Source of the DNA: Duganella margarita
Lineage (GTDB): Bacteria; Pseudomonadota; Gammaproteobacteria; Burkholderiales; Burkholderiaceae_D
Reading direction: 5' to 3'
Assembly (NCBI RefSeq): GCF_009857535.1
Contig: NZ_WWCS01000018.1
Location: 51,649 to 115,648 of the forward strand
Length of the DNA: 64,000 nucleotides
Shown here: positions 7,579 through 17,223 of the stretch, in pieces
Layout of the letters: the number at the start of each line of letters is the position of its first letter
Position numbering within the stretch: position 1 is the first letter of the stretch
Notes under the pieces: model-generated
What the model was told of the DNA's origin: nothing
Databases searched by the model: none
Seen by the model: the letters and a program-made list of their open reading frames with translations, nothing else
Position numbers and translations under genes: made by a program

Positions 7579-10215
7579 TTATGCTGCGTTACTGGCTGGA
7601 GGGTGGGCAGGCAAACCGGCGCGAAAGGTGTTGCGGCCGGCCTGTTTGGCCTCGTACAGCAGGATGTCGGCACGGTTCAGCAGTTCGGCGGGGCTGAGAT
7701 CCTCGTCGCGGTAGTAGGTCAGGCCGATGCTGGTCGATATCGACACCACCGTGCCACCCAGGTCGAAATCGGCCTGCATCGCGGTGACGATCTTGGCGGC
7801 GGCCGCCGCCGCGTCGTCGGTGCGGTGGATGCGCTCCATGATGATGGTGAACTCGTCGCCGCCCAGCCGGGCGATGGTGTCGCTGGCGCGCATGGTGTGG
7901 GTCAGGCGCGCCGAGAAGGCCTTCAGCAGGGCGTCGCCGACGGCGTGGCCGAAGGTGTCGTTGACCGGCTTGAAGCGGTCGATGTCCATGTACATCACCG
8001 CCATCAGGTTGGCGTTGGTGCGCGAGGCGGCCATTGCGTCGTGCAGCTTTTGCAGGAAGCCGGCGCGGTTGGTCAGTCCGGTCAGCGCATCGACCTGCGA
8101 CAGCCGCAGCAAGCGCTGTTTCTCGCGCTTTTGCACGGTGATGTCCTGGCGCATGACGTGGAAGCCGATGACATTGGCGCCGTCTTCGTCCATCTGCGGG
8201 ATGTACACCACTTCGTAGGTGCGTTCTGTGGTGTCGCTGTCGTCGTCTTCTTCAAACGTCAGGGTTTCGCCTGCCAGCGCGCGCAGCACGTACGGCTCCA
8301 GGAAGGCGTAGCGCTGCGCGCCCAGCGTTTCGCGGATGCTGCGGCCCAGCACCGTGGAGCCGGTGCGGTTGAATTCCCGCTCGTAGGCCACGTTGTGGAA
8401 GCGGTAGACCTGTTCGGCGTCGATGTAGGCCACCATCGCCGGCAGCGTGTCGGCGATGGTACGCAGCCGCGATTCGCTCTCGCGCAGCGCCATCACCGAC
8501 TTGCGCACGTGGGTGATGTCATCCACCGTGCCGACGTAGCCGTAGACTTTGCCGTCCACCACCATGGCGGCGATCTTGAACGAGACCCAGACGATCATGC
8601 CGTCCGGGTGCACGCAGCGCAGCGTGTCCTGGTAGGGCGCGCGGGTATGCGCCATGTGCTGCAGCGCGGTCTTGAGCACCACCCGGTCCTGCGGGTGGAC
8701 CGCGCGCATCCAGGCGTCGCCCAGCGCCTCCTCGCGCGTCAGCCCGGTGATCAGTTCAAAAGTGCGGTTGACGTAGGTGCAGTGGCCGGAGGCGTCGGCG
8801 CGCAGCAGGCCAAGCGGCGAGGCGTCGTTGACGGCGGTGAGTTCGGCCTGCTGCTGGCGCGTGGCCAGTTCGGTTTCCTTGCGCGAGGTGATGTCGCGCA
8901 CGGTGACGGCCACGCCGTCGGTGATCGGCACGATCTGGTGGTGCAGCCAGTGGACCGCGCGGTTAGGCAGGAAGTCGACCTCGAACTCCTCCTCCAGCGG
9001 CTGGCGCGATTCCAGCACGTGGCGGTATTTTTCGACGAAGCCCTTGGAGTGCAGGTCCGGCATCACCTCCACCAGCCGCTTGTCCTTGATGTCGGCGCGG
9101 CGGTAGCCCATCAGCTGCGCGCCGCGTTCATTCAGGTCGGCGATGGTGAAGTCGAGAATCTCGCGCCGCGCGCCGCGCATGCGGCAGGCCTTGAACATGT
9201 ACACCGCATCCAGGCTGGCGTCGGCGGCGGCGCGCAGCATCAGCTGCGCCTCGATCACCATGCGCGCGGTGTGGCGCAGGCGGTGCGCCTGGCGCATCAA
9301 CAGGTAGACGAACAACGTGACCAGAACCGACACCACGGCGGCGGCGCCGAAATAGATATTGCGGCGGCGTTCAAAACGGGCCATGGCCGACGCGGTCGGA
9401 TCGCCGACCACCGCCGTCAGCAGGTAGCGCGGCATCTCGGCATAGCTGTACACGCGGTCGACGGCGTCGAAGCGGCGCTTGAGCAGAAACTCTTCGGCCG
9501 GCTGGGTGGCGCTGGGCTGCGGCACGCTGAAGTCGATGCTGTCGCTGATGATCACCTGGTCGTCGATGCGGGCGGCGGACATGCCGTTTTCGCGGCTGAT
9601 CAGCATCACCGCGCCGCCGGGATCGACGTTCAGGCGGTCGTGGTCTTCGACGAAATAGGCGGGATCGATCATCACCATGATGATGCCGGCGAAGCTGCCG
9701 TCGGGATGATTCAGGCGACGCGAGATCTGGATCTGCCATTTCTTGGTGCGGCTGTCGACCACCGGCGTGGCCACCAGCGACACGTCGGACGGGTTGCCGG
9801 CGTGGTTGCGGAACACCGGCTGGCGGCGCAGGTCCGGGGCGAAGTAGCCGTTCATGCTGTCGATGATGCGGCCGTCCCGGTCCAGAATGGCCAGCGGCAG
9901 ATCGAGCTTGGTCGGCAGCAGCGAGTCGAGCAGGCCGTTCTTGCGGGTGAAGTCGGCCAGCCGCAGCGCGCCGCCGGTTTCCTCGTATTTGAGCTTGAAC
10001 AGCTGGGTAGCGTGATCGACCTGGCGCAGCAGGTGAGTGCTATGCTCGGCCAGCGTGCGCGCCAGCGATTGGCTGTGCAGCACCGCTTCGTAATGGGCAG
10101 TGTGCCGTTCCTGCCGGACCTGATAGGTGACGGCGGCCCAGGTGAAAATCAGCAGCGCCAGGCCGAAGGCGGGCAGCAGTATCGCACGGTATAAACGGCG
10201 GAAGAAATCGCGCAT
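7579..10215 (-). CDS. Membrane diguanylate cyclase: Cache-like sensor, three PAS domains, GGDEF
   Basis: 878 residues from the ATG at 10215, which has a GAGGAA site. Layout: TM helix about 12-31, periplasmic sensor (double-Cache-like) about 35-283, TM helix about 285-306, PAS domains around 325-430, 450-570 and 585-700, then a GGDEF domain from about 710. The catalytic GGDEF is intact at 785-789, and an inhibitory I-site RASD lies exactly five residues before it, so an active, feedback-inhibited c-di-GMP synthase is expected. No EAL domain. It stands alone on the minus strand, divergent from the DUF2804 gene. The N-terminal half is likely to sense a small periplasmic ligand, which cannot be told from sequence. 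Confidence 0.92.
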   Translation of the reverse strand: MRDFFRRLYRAILLPAFGLALLIFTWAAVTYQVRQERHTAHYEAVLHSQSLARTLAEHSTHLLRQVDHATQLFKLKYEETGGALRLADFTRKNGLLDSLLPTKLDLPLAILDRDGRIIDSMNGYFAPDLRRQPVFRNHAGNPSDVSLVATPVVDSRTKKWQIQISRRLNHPDGSFAGIIMVMIDPAYFVEDHDRLNVDPGGAVMLISRENGMSAARIDDQVIISDSIDFSVPQPSATQPAEEFLLKRRFDAVDRVYSYAEMPRYLLTAVVGDPTASAMARFERRRNIYFGAAAVVSVLVTLFVYLLMRQAHRLRHTARMVIEAQLMLRAAADASLDAVYMFKACRMRGARREILDFTIADLNERGAQLMGYRRADIKDKRLVEVMPDLHSKGFVEKYRHVLESRQPLEEEFEVDFLPNRAVHWLHHQIVPITDGVAVTVRDITSRKETELATRQQQAELTAVNDASPLGLLRADASGHCTYVNRTFELITGLTREEALGDAWMRAVHPQDRVVLKTALQHMAHTRAPYQDTLRCVHPDGMIVWVSFKIAAMVVDGKVYGYVGTVDDITHVRKSVMALRESESRLRTIADTLPAMVAYIDAEQVYRFHNVAYEREFNRTGSTVLGRSIRETLGAQRYAFLEPYVLRALAGETLTFEEDDDSDTTERTYEVVYIPQMDEDGANVIGFHVMRQDITVQKREKQRLLRLSQVDALTGLTNRAGFLQKLHDAMAASRTNANLMAVMYMDIDRFKPVNDTFGHAVGDALLKAFSARLTHTMRASDTIARLGGDEFTIIMERIHRTDDAAAAAAKIVTAMQADFDLGGTVVSISTSIGLTYYRDEDLSPAELLNRADILLYEAKQAGRNTFRAGLPAHPPASNAA

Positions 10216-10380
10216 CGGGGAGCGTTCCTCATCGTTATCGGAAATCTTTCGGGTTATTCTGCACGGAAATATCGCTTTTGGCGTGAAAGTGGTGAAAAAA
10301 ACCGGAATCCGTTCACAGGCAATATTGAAAACTTTATTAGAATAGCGTTCATGACAAGGAAGCCGCATGAAGGTATTGGA

Positions 10381-11370
10381 ATGACGCTGCCCGCCGCCCC
10401 CGCCAGCCTGCTCGGCGCCGACGGCCAGCCACTGTTTGGACGCTACGCCGGCCAGGTCGGCACCATCGACTGGAGCCAGCTGGCCGCGCCGTTTTCCCGC
10501 AGCCCGCTGTGGCGGCGCTTTCACCACAAGCGCTGGCACTACGTGGCGCTGTGCACCGAGGCAGTATTCTGCGCGGTCGCCGTCGTCGATCTGGGCTGGA
10601 CCAGCACCGCCTTCGCCTACACCTTCGACCGCAAGGATGGCGACATGCTGGCCAACTTGTCGCAGGACGGCTTGCCGCTGGTGTCGGCCAGGCTGGCCAA
10701 CCATGCAGGCGAATCGAGCAGCTTCTCGCGGCGCGGCACCCACATCGCGATCGACACCAGCGGCGACGGCAGCTACGCGCTGACGCTGCGCAGCGACTAC
10801 CTGGAAATTGACGCCAGCTTCGGCCCGTCGCCGTCACCGCTGCTGCTGGCCACCGGGCCGATTGCGCAAGGTTCGGTACACGCCACGCAAAAGTCATCGG
10901 CGATGCCGCTGCGCGGCGAAGTGCGCACCTGGCGCGACGAATTCACGCTCGACGGCGGCGTCGCCAGTTTCGATTATTCCAACGGCCTGCTGGCGCGGAA
11001 CACGGCCTGGCGCTGGGCCTCGGCGCACAATCTGGAACTGGGCTTCAACCTGCAGGCCGGCTATTTCGGCGACCATGAAAACGCATTGTGGCTCGACGGC
11101 GACCTGATTGCTCTGGGCCCGGCCCACTTCCTGTACGATAAAAAGGATGCGCTGTCGCAGTGGCACATCTTTACCGAGGACGATATGCTGGACCTGTACT
11201 TCACACCGGAAGGCGCGCGCCGCGACAATAAAAAGATGATGGTGGCGGCCAGCCGCTATCTGCAGCCGGTCGGCACCTTCAGCGGCTGGGTGCGCGCCGC
11301 GCCGGATCAGCCGAAACGCATGGTCACGCAGCTGATGGGCGTGACCGAAGACCATTCCTCCCGCTGGTAA
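10381..11370 (+). CDS. DUF2804 family protein
   Basis: 329 residues from the ATG at 10381, chosen because GAAGG lies seven bases upstream; an in-frame ATG at 10351 has no ribosome site. The sequence has alternating beta-rich segments and motifs I associate with DUF2804, such as the FHHKRWHYVAL block, the SFDYSNGLLARNTAWRWASA block with conserved aromatic residues, and a late YDKKDALSQWHI segment. The family has no established function that I know; its fold resembles all-beta carbohydrate or lipid-binding proteins. No signal peptide or membrane segment. Followed after 16 bases by the GNAT gene on the same strand. Confidence 0.8.
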   Translation: MTLPAAPASLLGADGQPLFGRYAGQVGTIDWSQLAAPFSRSPLWRRFHHKRWHYVALCTEAVFCAVAVVDLGWTSTAFAYTFDRKDGDMLANLSQDGLPLVSARLANHAGESSSFSRRGTHIAIDTSGDGSYALTLRSDYLEIDASFGPSPSPLLLATGPIAQGSVHATQKSSAMPLRGEVRTWRDEFTLDGGVASFDYSNGLLARNTAWRWASAHNLELGFNLQAGYFGDHENALWLDGDLIALGPAHFLYDKKDALSQWHIFTEDDMLDLYFTPEGARRDNKKMMVAASRYLQPVGTFSGWVRAAPDQPKRMVTQLMGVTEDHSSRW

Positions 11371-11386
11371 GCCAACTAAGCCAACC

Positions 11387-13792
11387 ATGAGCATCCGTAA
11401 TCTCGACCGTCTGTTCCAACCGCGTTCCGTGGCCGTCATAGGCGCGTCGGACAAGCCGCTGCGCATCGGCACGCGGGTGCTGGCCAATCTGCTGGACGGG
11501 GAATTCACGCGCGGCGGCGGCACGGTGTGGCCGGTCAATCCAAAGTACCAGCGGCTGCAAGGCTTGCAGTGTTATGCGCGGGTGAGCGCATTGCCGGTGT
11601 CGCCCGACCTGGCCATCATCTGCACGCCGCCGGCCACTGTGCCAGGGCTGATCCACGACCTGGGCGCGGCCGGCTGCAAGGCGGCGATTGTGATGACGGC
11701 CGATCCGGGCCACAGCGGCGGCCGCGGCCTGCGCCAGCCGATGCTGGAGGCGGCGCGGCCGTATTTGCTGCGCATCCTCGGCGCCGGCAGCGCCGGATTG
11801 CAATCGCCGGCGCTGGGGCTGGACGCCAGCTTCACGCAGATGCCGGCGCGCAAGGGCAAGCTGGGCTTCGTCTCGCAATCGGCGGCGCTGGCGACGGCGG
11901 TGCTGGACTGGGCCGGCCAGCGCGGCATCGGCTTCTCGCGCTTTGTCGCCATGGGCGATGGCGCCGACGTCGATTTCGGCGACCTGCTGGATTATCTGGC
12001 GGCCGACGGCGAAACGGAAGCCATCCTGCTGTGTATTGAACATGTGAGCAGCGCGCGCAAGTTCATGTCGGCCGGACGGCTGGCGGCGCGCGGCAAGCCG
12101 GTCATCGTGCTGAAAGTCGGGCGCGATGCGGCGCCGGGCGCGGACCTGGTGTTCGATGCGGCGATCCGCCGCGCCGGCATGCTGCGCGTGTACTCCACCG
12201 AGGATTTGTTCGACGCCGTCGAAACCCTGGCGCGCCAGCGGCCGCAGCGCGGCGAACGGCTGGCGGTGCTGACCAACGGCGGCGGCCTCGGTCTGATCGC
12301 GGCCGATGCGCTGTCCTGCACCGGCGCGCAACTGGCGGCCTTTTCGCCGGAGACGCTGAAGCGGCTGGCGCAGGCCGGCGCGCCGCAAACCAATCCGGTC
12401 GACTTCCTGGCCGATGCGCCGGTCGAACGCTACACCGGCGCGGTGCAGACGCTGTTGAACGAATCCCAGGCGGACGCGCTGCTGTTCCTGCACGCGCCGA
12501 CCGCGATGGTGGGCAGCGAGCTGATCGCCCGTGCGGTGGCCCCGCTGATGCAGGCGGCCGGCAAGAATGTGCTGTCCTGCTGGCTGGGCGGCAGTTCGGT
12601 GGCGCAGGCGCGCCGCGTGTTCGCCGACGCCGGCCTGCCCACCTACGACACGCCGGAGAAGGCCGTCAACGGCTTCCTGCAGATCGCCCAGTACCGGCGC
12701 AACCAGGAACTGCTGATGGAAGTGCCGGTCGGCGTGCCGACCACCGGCGCCAAACAGCGGGCGGCAGCGCGCGCGCTGGTGCAGTCGGCGCTGCACGCGG
12801 GTCACAGTGAATTGAGCGACGCCGATGCGCGTGCACTGATGGCGGCCTATGGCATCGCGCTGGCCACCCCGCAGCAGGCCGCGCTGGCCGGCGCCACGCT
12901 GGCGGCGGCGCGCATCCAGATCAGTCACGATCCGGTGTTCGGGCCGGTGGTGTTTTTCGGCCAGGGCGGCATCGCGGCCGATGTGGCGGCCGATCGCGCG
13001 GCCGGGCTGCCGCCATTAAATATGGCGCTGGCGCGCGACCTGGTCGACCGCACCCGCGTCTCGCGCCTGCTGGCGCAGGGCCAGACCCCGGCCGACGCCG
13101 AGGCGCTGATCCGCACGCTGGTGCAGGTGGCCGACATGGTGGCCGATCTGCCGGAGTTGACCGAGCTGGATCTGAACCCGCTGCTGGCGATTGGCGGCAG
13201 CGTAGTGGCGCTCGGCGCGCGTATGCATCTGGCCAAGGCGCGCGGAAGGCGCGCCGAGCTGGCGATTCGCCCCTATCCGCAGGAGCTGGAAGAGCGGCTG
13301 GACTGGAACGGCGGCCAGATCCTGCTGCGGCCGATCAAGCCGGAAGATGGCGCGCAGCACCAGCAGTTCTTCAGCGCGCTGGCGCCGGACGATGTGCGGC
13401 TGCGCTTTTTCTCCGCCATGCGCGAACTGCCGCCGGCCCAGCTGGCGCGGCTGACGCAAATCGATTACGACCGCGCCATGGCGTTCATCGCCACCCGGCC
13501 CAACGCCCAAGGCCAGCCGGAAACGCTGGGCGTGGTGCGGGCGGTGCTGGATCCCGATAACCAATCGGCCGAGTTCGCCATCATTGTGCGTTCCGATTTG
13601 AAAGGGAAGGGGCTGGGCTACATTTTGTTCCAGAAACTGGTGGATTATTTCCGCGCCCGGGGCACGCGCGAGATCGTCGGCGACGCCTTGTCGGAAAATA
13701 CCGGCGTGCAAAAACTGATACGCCACTTCGGCGGCGTGGTATTGCCGCATCCGGAAGCCGGAATGGTGCGCTTGCAACTGCCTTTGCGATAG
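11387..13792 (+). CDS. Pat-like GNAT acetyltransferase with degenerate ADP-forming acyl-CoA ligase half
   Basis: 801 residues. Domain order: CoA-binding Rossmann domain about 1-130, succinyl-CoA-ligase-like domains about 145-440, remnant ATP-grasp about 470-600, GNAT acetyltransferase about 640-801 with the acetyl-CoA loop (SDLKGKGLGY). This is the architecture of Salmonella Pat, a protein-lysine acetyltransferase. Two features look lost compared with the family: the phosphohistidine loop (usually SHTGAL after the KxGR motif) is absent at about residue 243 (KVGRDAAPGADLVFD), and the ATP-grasp nucleotide-binding lobe is missing (at about 500-512 the chain goes from the AAYGI segment almost directly to HDPVFGPVVFFG). 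Ligase activity is therefore unlikely, while acetyl transfer is plausible. It probably acetylates metabolic enzymes in the cytoplasm. Weak ribosome site. Confidence 0.88.
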   Translation: MSIRNLDRLFQPRSVAVIGASDKPLRIGTRVLANLLDGEFTRGGGTVWPVNPKYQRLQGLQCYARVSALPVSPDLAIICTPPATVPGLIHDLGAAGCKAAIVMTADPGHSGGRGLRQPMLEAARPYLLRILGAGSAGLQSPALGLDASFTQMPARKGKLGFVSQSAALATAVLDWAGQRGIGFSRFVAMGDGADVDFGDLLDYLAADGETEAILLCIEHVSSARKFMSAGRLAARGKPVIVLKVGRDAAPGADLVFDAAIRRAGMLRVYSTEDLFDAVETLARQRPQRGERLAVLTNGGGLGLIAADALSCTGAQLAAFSPETLKRLAQAGAPQTNPVDFLADAPVERYTGAVQTLLNESQADALLFLHAPTAMVGSELIARAVAPLMQAAGKNVLSCWLGGSSVAQARRVFADAGLPTYDTPEKAVNGFLQIAQYRRNQELLMEVPVGVPTTGAKQRAAARALVQSALHAGHSELSDADARALMAAYGIALATPQQAALAGATLAAARIQISHDPVFGPVVFFGQGGIAADVAADRAAGLPPLNMALARDLVDRTRVSRLLAQGQTPADAEALIRTLVQVADMVADLPELTELDLNPLLAIGGSVVALGARMHLAKARGRRAELAIRPYPQELEERLDWNGGQILLRPIKPEDGAQHQQFFSALAPDDVRLRFFSAMRELPPAQLARLTQIDYDRAMAFIATRPNAQGQPETLGVVRAVLDPDNQSAEFAIIVRSDLKGKGLGYILFQKLVDYFRARGTREIVGDALSENTGVQKLIRHFGGVVLPHPEAGMVRLQLPLR

Positions 13793-13920
13793 CATTCGCG
13801 CCACGCTTGAGATATATTGGTGCTACCAAACGCGCCTGCGGGTTTGTTCTAGCGCAAAGCGCCGTTGTCGGGAAACTTTACACTTTTACTTCCGCTATCC
13901 AGCCTTGGGAGTCAGTCAGA

Positions 13921-14628
13921 ATGTTAACCGCCACATACACTTTGGTAGCCCTCTCGGTCGAGCAAGCCAGTGTCCGTTTGAGTCTGCTATCGTTTCAAAA
14001 GTATGTGCGCACCACGCTCATGCAGCAGAACCGCATGACGCTGTCGCAGCTGGAATACGCTTGCGAAAACCTCAACACCCTGTATCAGGCGTGCCACTGG
14101 CGCAAGACCGAGATGTATCTCATCCCGGCGCTGCGCGACGCCACCGAGCGGGCCGATCAGCTATTAGACGAACTCAACCGCCTGAACCAGGCCGCGCTGA
14201 CCTCGATCCGCCTGCTGCAGGAAAAGCTGGGTTCGCTGGCCGATGTGCGCGACGAGCAGGTCAGCGAAGTGTGCGACAGTATCGACCTGTTCTGCGCTTC
14301 GCTGCTGAAACGGCTGGAAAAAGAAGAGCAGGAACTGTTCGGCCTGGCGCGTAACGCCATTGCCGGCGAAACCTGGTTCTCGATCGCCAATCAACTGATG
14401 ATGCACGACAAGCATCTGGATGAGATGAAACGCTCCGGGTTGCCGCCGGCAGAAGCGGCCCAGGTGTCGGCCCGCCGTCGCGCGCTGCCGGGCGGGGCGG
14501 TAGATGACGGCCAGATTTCCATTCCTGGCCTGCAAGTGCTGCCCATCGTCAGCGTGGAGGAAGTATCGGCGCCACCGCTGAAAAAGCCGGCGCGGCCAGC
14601 CTTGCGCGACGATGCAATTATGAAATAA
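13921..14628 (+). CDS. Helical, hemerythrin-like protein of unknown function
   Basis: 235 residues from the ATG at 13921, which has GGGAG nine bases upstream. Residues 20-165 are predicted long amphipathic helices. The block LLKRLEKEEQELFGLARNA followed by ETWFSIANQ resembles the fourth-helix region of hemerythrin HHE domains, but the usual histidine iron ligands are mostly absent (only scattered His near residues 60 and 160). The C-terminal 60 residues are Pro/Ala-rich and probably disordered. It sits between the GNAT gene and the DUF349 gene. The fold assignment is tentative; it could be any four-helix bundle. Confidence 0.6.
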   Translation: MLTATYTLVALSVEQASVRLSLLSFQKYVRTTLMQQNRMTLSQLEYACENLNTLYQACHWRKTEMYLIPALRDATERADQLLDELNRLNQAALTSIRLLQEKLGSLADVRDEQVSEVCDSIDLFCASLLKRLEKEEQELFGLARNAIAGETWFSIANQLMMHDKHLDEMKRSGLPPAEAAQVSARRRALPGGAVDDGQISIPGLQVLPIVSVEEVSAPPLKKPARPALRDDAIMK

Positions 14629-14706
14629 CCGCCCGGGAGAGCACTAGCCGGGCAAATTTCCCCTGCTTTGCTATGATGGTGGTTTTAGCCATCACCACTG
14701 GGCACC

Positions 14707-17223
14707 ATGTTCGATTTCCTCTTTAAGCGTGCGACCGAAACCTCGGCCGTTCCCACAGCACCTGCGGCCACGCCCGAGCAGGATGCGGCTGCGGCCGCCA
14801 CCGCCGGTCGTCGGGACGCGCAAACGCAGCGCGCCGCCGCGCTGAATGGCAACGAAGCGGCTGCCGTTGCCTTGATCCTGGAGAGCGAGTTTGCCAGCGT
14901 ACGCCTGAGCGCGGCGGAGCATGTGCAGTCGCAGCCAGCCCTGGAGCAGGTATTGCAGGCGGTGCGCAATACCGACCGCCGCGTCGCCAAGCTGATGCAG
15001 GGGCGGCTGGACGCCATCCGTTACCAGCTGGCCGAGCAGCAAAAGGCCCAGGCGTGCCTGGATCTGGCCCATCATATGTTGCAAGATGAGAAACTGACGC
15101 CGAACCAGGTGGCGGAGCTGGATCGCCAGTGGCAGGTGGTGGCGGCGGTGCCGGCGCTGGCCGAACCGTACGCGACCGCCCGCGCGGCGCTGGCGGCGCG
15201 GCTCGAGGCGCAGGTGGCATTGCAGCGCCGCATCATCGATGCGCTGGCGGCGGTGCGCAAGTTGCCGCAAGCCGGCCTGCCGGCCGGCGAGGCGCTGCAG
15301 GCGCTGGAACGCCATGCCGCCGACCAGGCGGAATACCAGCAGGCGCCGGAACACGGCGCCTTGCCGCGCCATCTATTGCGTGACTTCGCTGAAGCCGTCG
15401 AGCAGACGCGCGCCGCGTTGACGGTGCCCCCGAAGCCGGCCGTCACGTCCGGCGCTACCCCGTCCCCGGCGGGCGCCGCCAACGCGGCAGCTGGCGTGGC
15501 GGAGGATCTGGCGACGGGTGACCTGGTCCCTGCGGCGGCCAACGGTGAGCCGGCCTCCGCTGCCGACGCGGAGGCGGCCAAGCCGGCCAAACCGCCGAAA
15601 GCGCCGAAGCAGTCCAAGCAGCCGCCGACGGAAGTCGACAAGAAATTCCTGGAAACCATGGAGGCGCTGGAAGCCGCCCTGGAGCAAGGCCAGCTGCACG
15701 CCGCCGCCGAGCACGACAAGTGGCTGCGCGAGCACAAGGCCCGCCTCACGCCGGCCCAGAACGAGCACCTGACCCACGTCCGCGCGGAACTGAAGCGCCT
15801 GGGCGACTGGGCCCGCTGGGGCGGCAACGTTTCCCGCGAAGAACTGGTCAAGGCCGTGGAAGACCTGGCCGGCCAGAAAATGCCGATGAGTGAACTGGCC
15901 AGGAAAGTCGGCAGCATGCGCGACCGCTGGAAAGCGCTGGACGCGGTCTCCGGCCATGCGCCGAAATCGCTGTGGGAGCGCTTTGACGCTGCCTGCACCA
16001 GCGCCTACGCCCCAGCCGCCGCCCACTTCAAGCAACTGGCGGACGAGCGTCACGCCAACGCCGCCAAGGCCGAAGCGCTGATCGCCGAAACCCGCGCGCT
16101 GGCCGAATCAGTGGCTGCCGATGGCGCCGACCTGAAAAACGTGGCTGCCGCCGGCCAGCGCCTGCGGCAGATGTGGACCCGCCTGGGCACCATCGACCGC
16201 AAGGAAAAACGCAAGCTGGACCACACCTTCGACAAGGTGCTGGCGCAAATGCTGGCGCCGCTGTCCGAGCAGCGCAAGGTGGAAGCCGCCAAGCGCGAGG
16301 AACTGATTACCGAAGCGGAAGCACTGGAACCGTCCGACCGCCACACGCTGGACAAGCTGCGCCGCCTGCAGGAACGCTGGCAGGAACAGGCCAAGTCGCT
16401 GCCGCTGGAACGCAAGGTCGAGCAGGCGCTGTGGCAGCGTTTCCGCGCCGCTTGCGACGCCATCTTTGCCAAGCGCAAGGAAACCGCCCACGCCGCCGAT
16501 CACGAGCGCAAGGCCCATCTGCACGCCCGCGAAGCCATCTGCCACGAACTGGAAGAGGCTACCTTCAGCGGCGATGACAAGGCGCAGCTGGCTGCCATCG
16601 CCAAGGCGCTGAAGGACGCCGCCAACGCCTGGAATGCGGCTGGCGTGGTGCCGCGCGCGTCCGAAGCACGCATCAACCAGCGCTACCACAACGCGGTCGG
16701 CAAGGTGCAGGCGCAGGCGGACGCGATCAAGCGCCGCGCTGGCGCGGCCCAGGCCAATGCGTTGCGCGACAAGCTGCGCCTGAACCAGGCGCTGGAAAAT
16801 GAAGTCGCCTCGGATGGCGCCGCCATCGACGCCGCCGAGTGGCAAGCCAAATGGGCGGCGCTGCCGTCGCTAGGCAATGATTATGAGCGGGCGCTGCAAG
16901 GCCGCTTCAACGCCGCGCTGGAGGCGCTCAACGGCAAGCGCGGCGACTACGCGGCGCAGCTGGAACGCAACCGCGCCCAGCTGCTGGACGAAGTGCTGCG
17001 GCTGGAAATCTTGGCCGGCGTCGACAGCGGCGCCGAGTTTGCCCGCGAGCGGCTGAAGATGCAGGTCGAAGTGCTGCAATCGTCGTTGAAATCCGGCCAG
17101 AAGCCGCAATCGGCCACCGCCGCCTATCTGCAACTGTGCGCGATGCCGGCCCTGGCCGACGCCCGCACCGCCAGCCGCATCGAGCAGTTGTTCCGCCGCA
17201 TCGGCGCCTCGGAGCGCGCATGA
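14707..17223 (+). CDS. DUF349 repeat protein
   Basis: 838 residues, Ala- and charge-rich. The middle and C-terminal parts carry repeated helical units with W-x3-R/K spacing (for example DRWKALDAVSG, RQMWTRLGTID, QERWQEQAKSLP) typical of DUF349 domains, which form coiled-coil-like bundles. There is no signal peptide or enzyme motif. A Pro/Ala/Lys linker at about 240-310 separates an N-terminal HEAT-like section. The role is unknown to me; the family is described only as an alpha-helical domain of unknown function. The stop overlaps the moaE start (ATGA at 17220-17223), so moaE is translationally coupled to it. Confidence 0.88.
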   Translation: MFDFLFKRATETSAVPTAPAATPEQDAAAAATAGRRDAQTQRAAALNGNEAAAVALILESEFASVRLSAAEHVQSQPALEQVLQAVRNTDRRVAKLMQGRLDAIRYQLAEQQKAQACLDLAHHMLQDEKLTPNQVAELDRQWQVVAAVPALAEPYATARAALAARLEAQVALQRRIIDALAAVRKLPQAGLPAGEALQALERHAADQAEYQQAPEHGALPRHLLRDFAEAVEQTRAALTVPPKPAVTSGATPSPAGAANAAAGVAEDLATGDLVPAAANGEPASAADAEAAKPAKPPKAPKQSKQPPTEVDKKFLETMEALEAALEQGQLHAAAEHDKWLREHKARLTPAQNEHLTHVRAELKRLGDWARWGGNVSREELVKAVEDLAGQKMPMSELARKVGSMRDRWKALDAVSGHAPKSLWERFDAACTSAYAPAAAHFKQLADERHANAAKAEALIAETRALAESVAADGADLKNVAAAGQRLRQMWTRLGTIDRKEKRKLDHTFDKVLAQMLAPLSEQRKVEAAKREELITEAEALEPSDRHTLDKLRRLQERWQEQAKSLPLERKVEQALWQRFRAACDAIFAKRKETAHAADHERKAHLHAREAICHELEEATFSGDDKAQLAAIAKALKDAANAWNAAGVVPRASEARINQRYHNAVGKVQAQADAIKRRAGAAQANALRDKLRLNQALENEVASDGAAIDAAEWQAKWAALPSLGNDYERALQGRFNAALEALNGKRGDYAAQLERNRAQLLDEVLRLEILAGVDSGAEFARERLKMQVEVLQSSLKSGQKPQSATAAYLQLCAMPALADARTASRIEQLFRRIGASERA

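Noticed and set aside
7570..10194. An 874-codon plus-strand frame opposite the diguanylate cyclase gene
   Set aside because: Antisense shadow; the minus-strand gene has Cache, PAS and an intact GGDEF motif.
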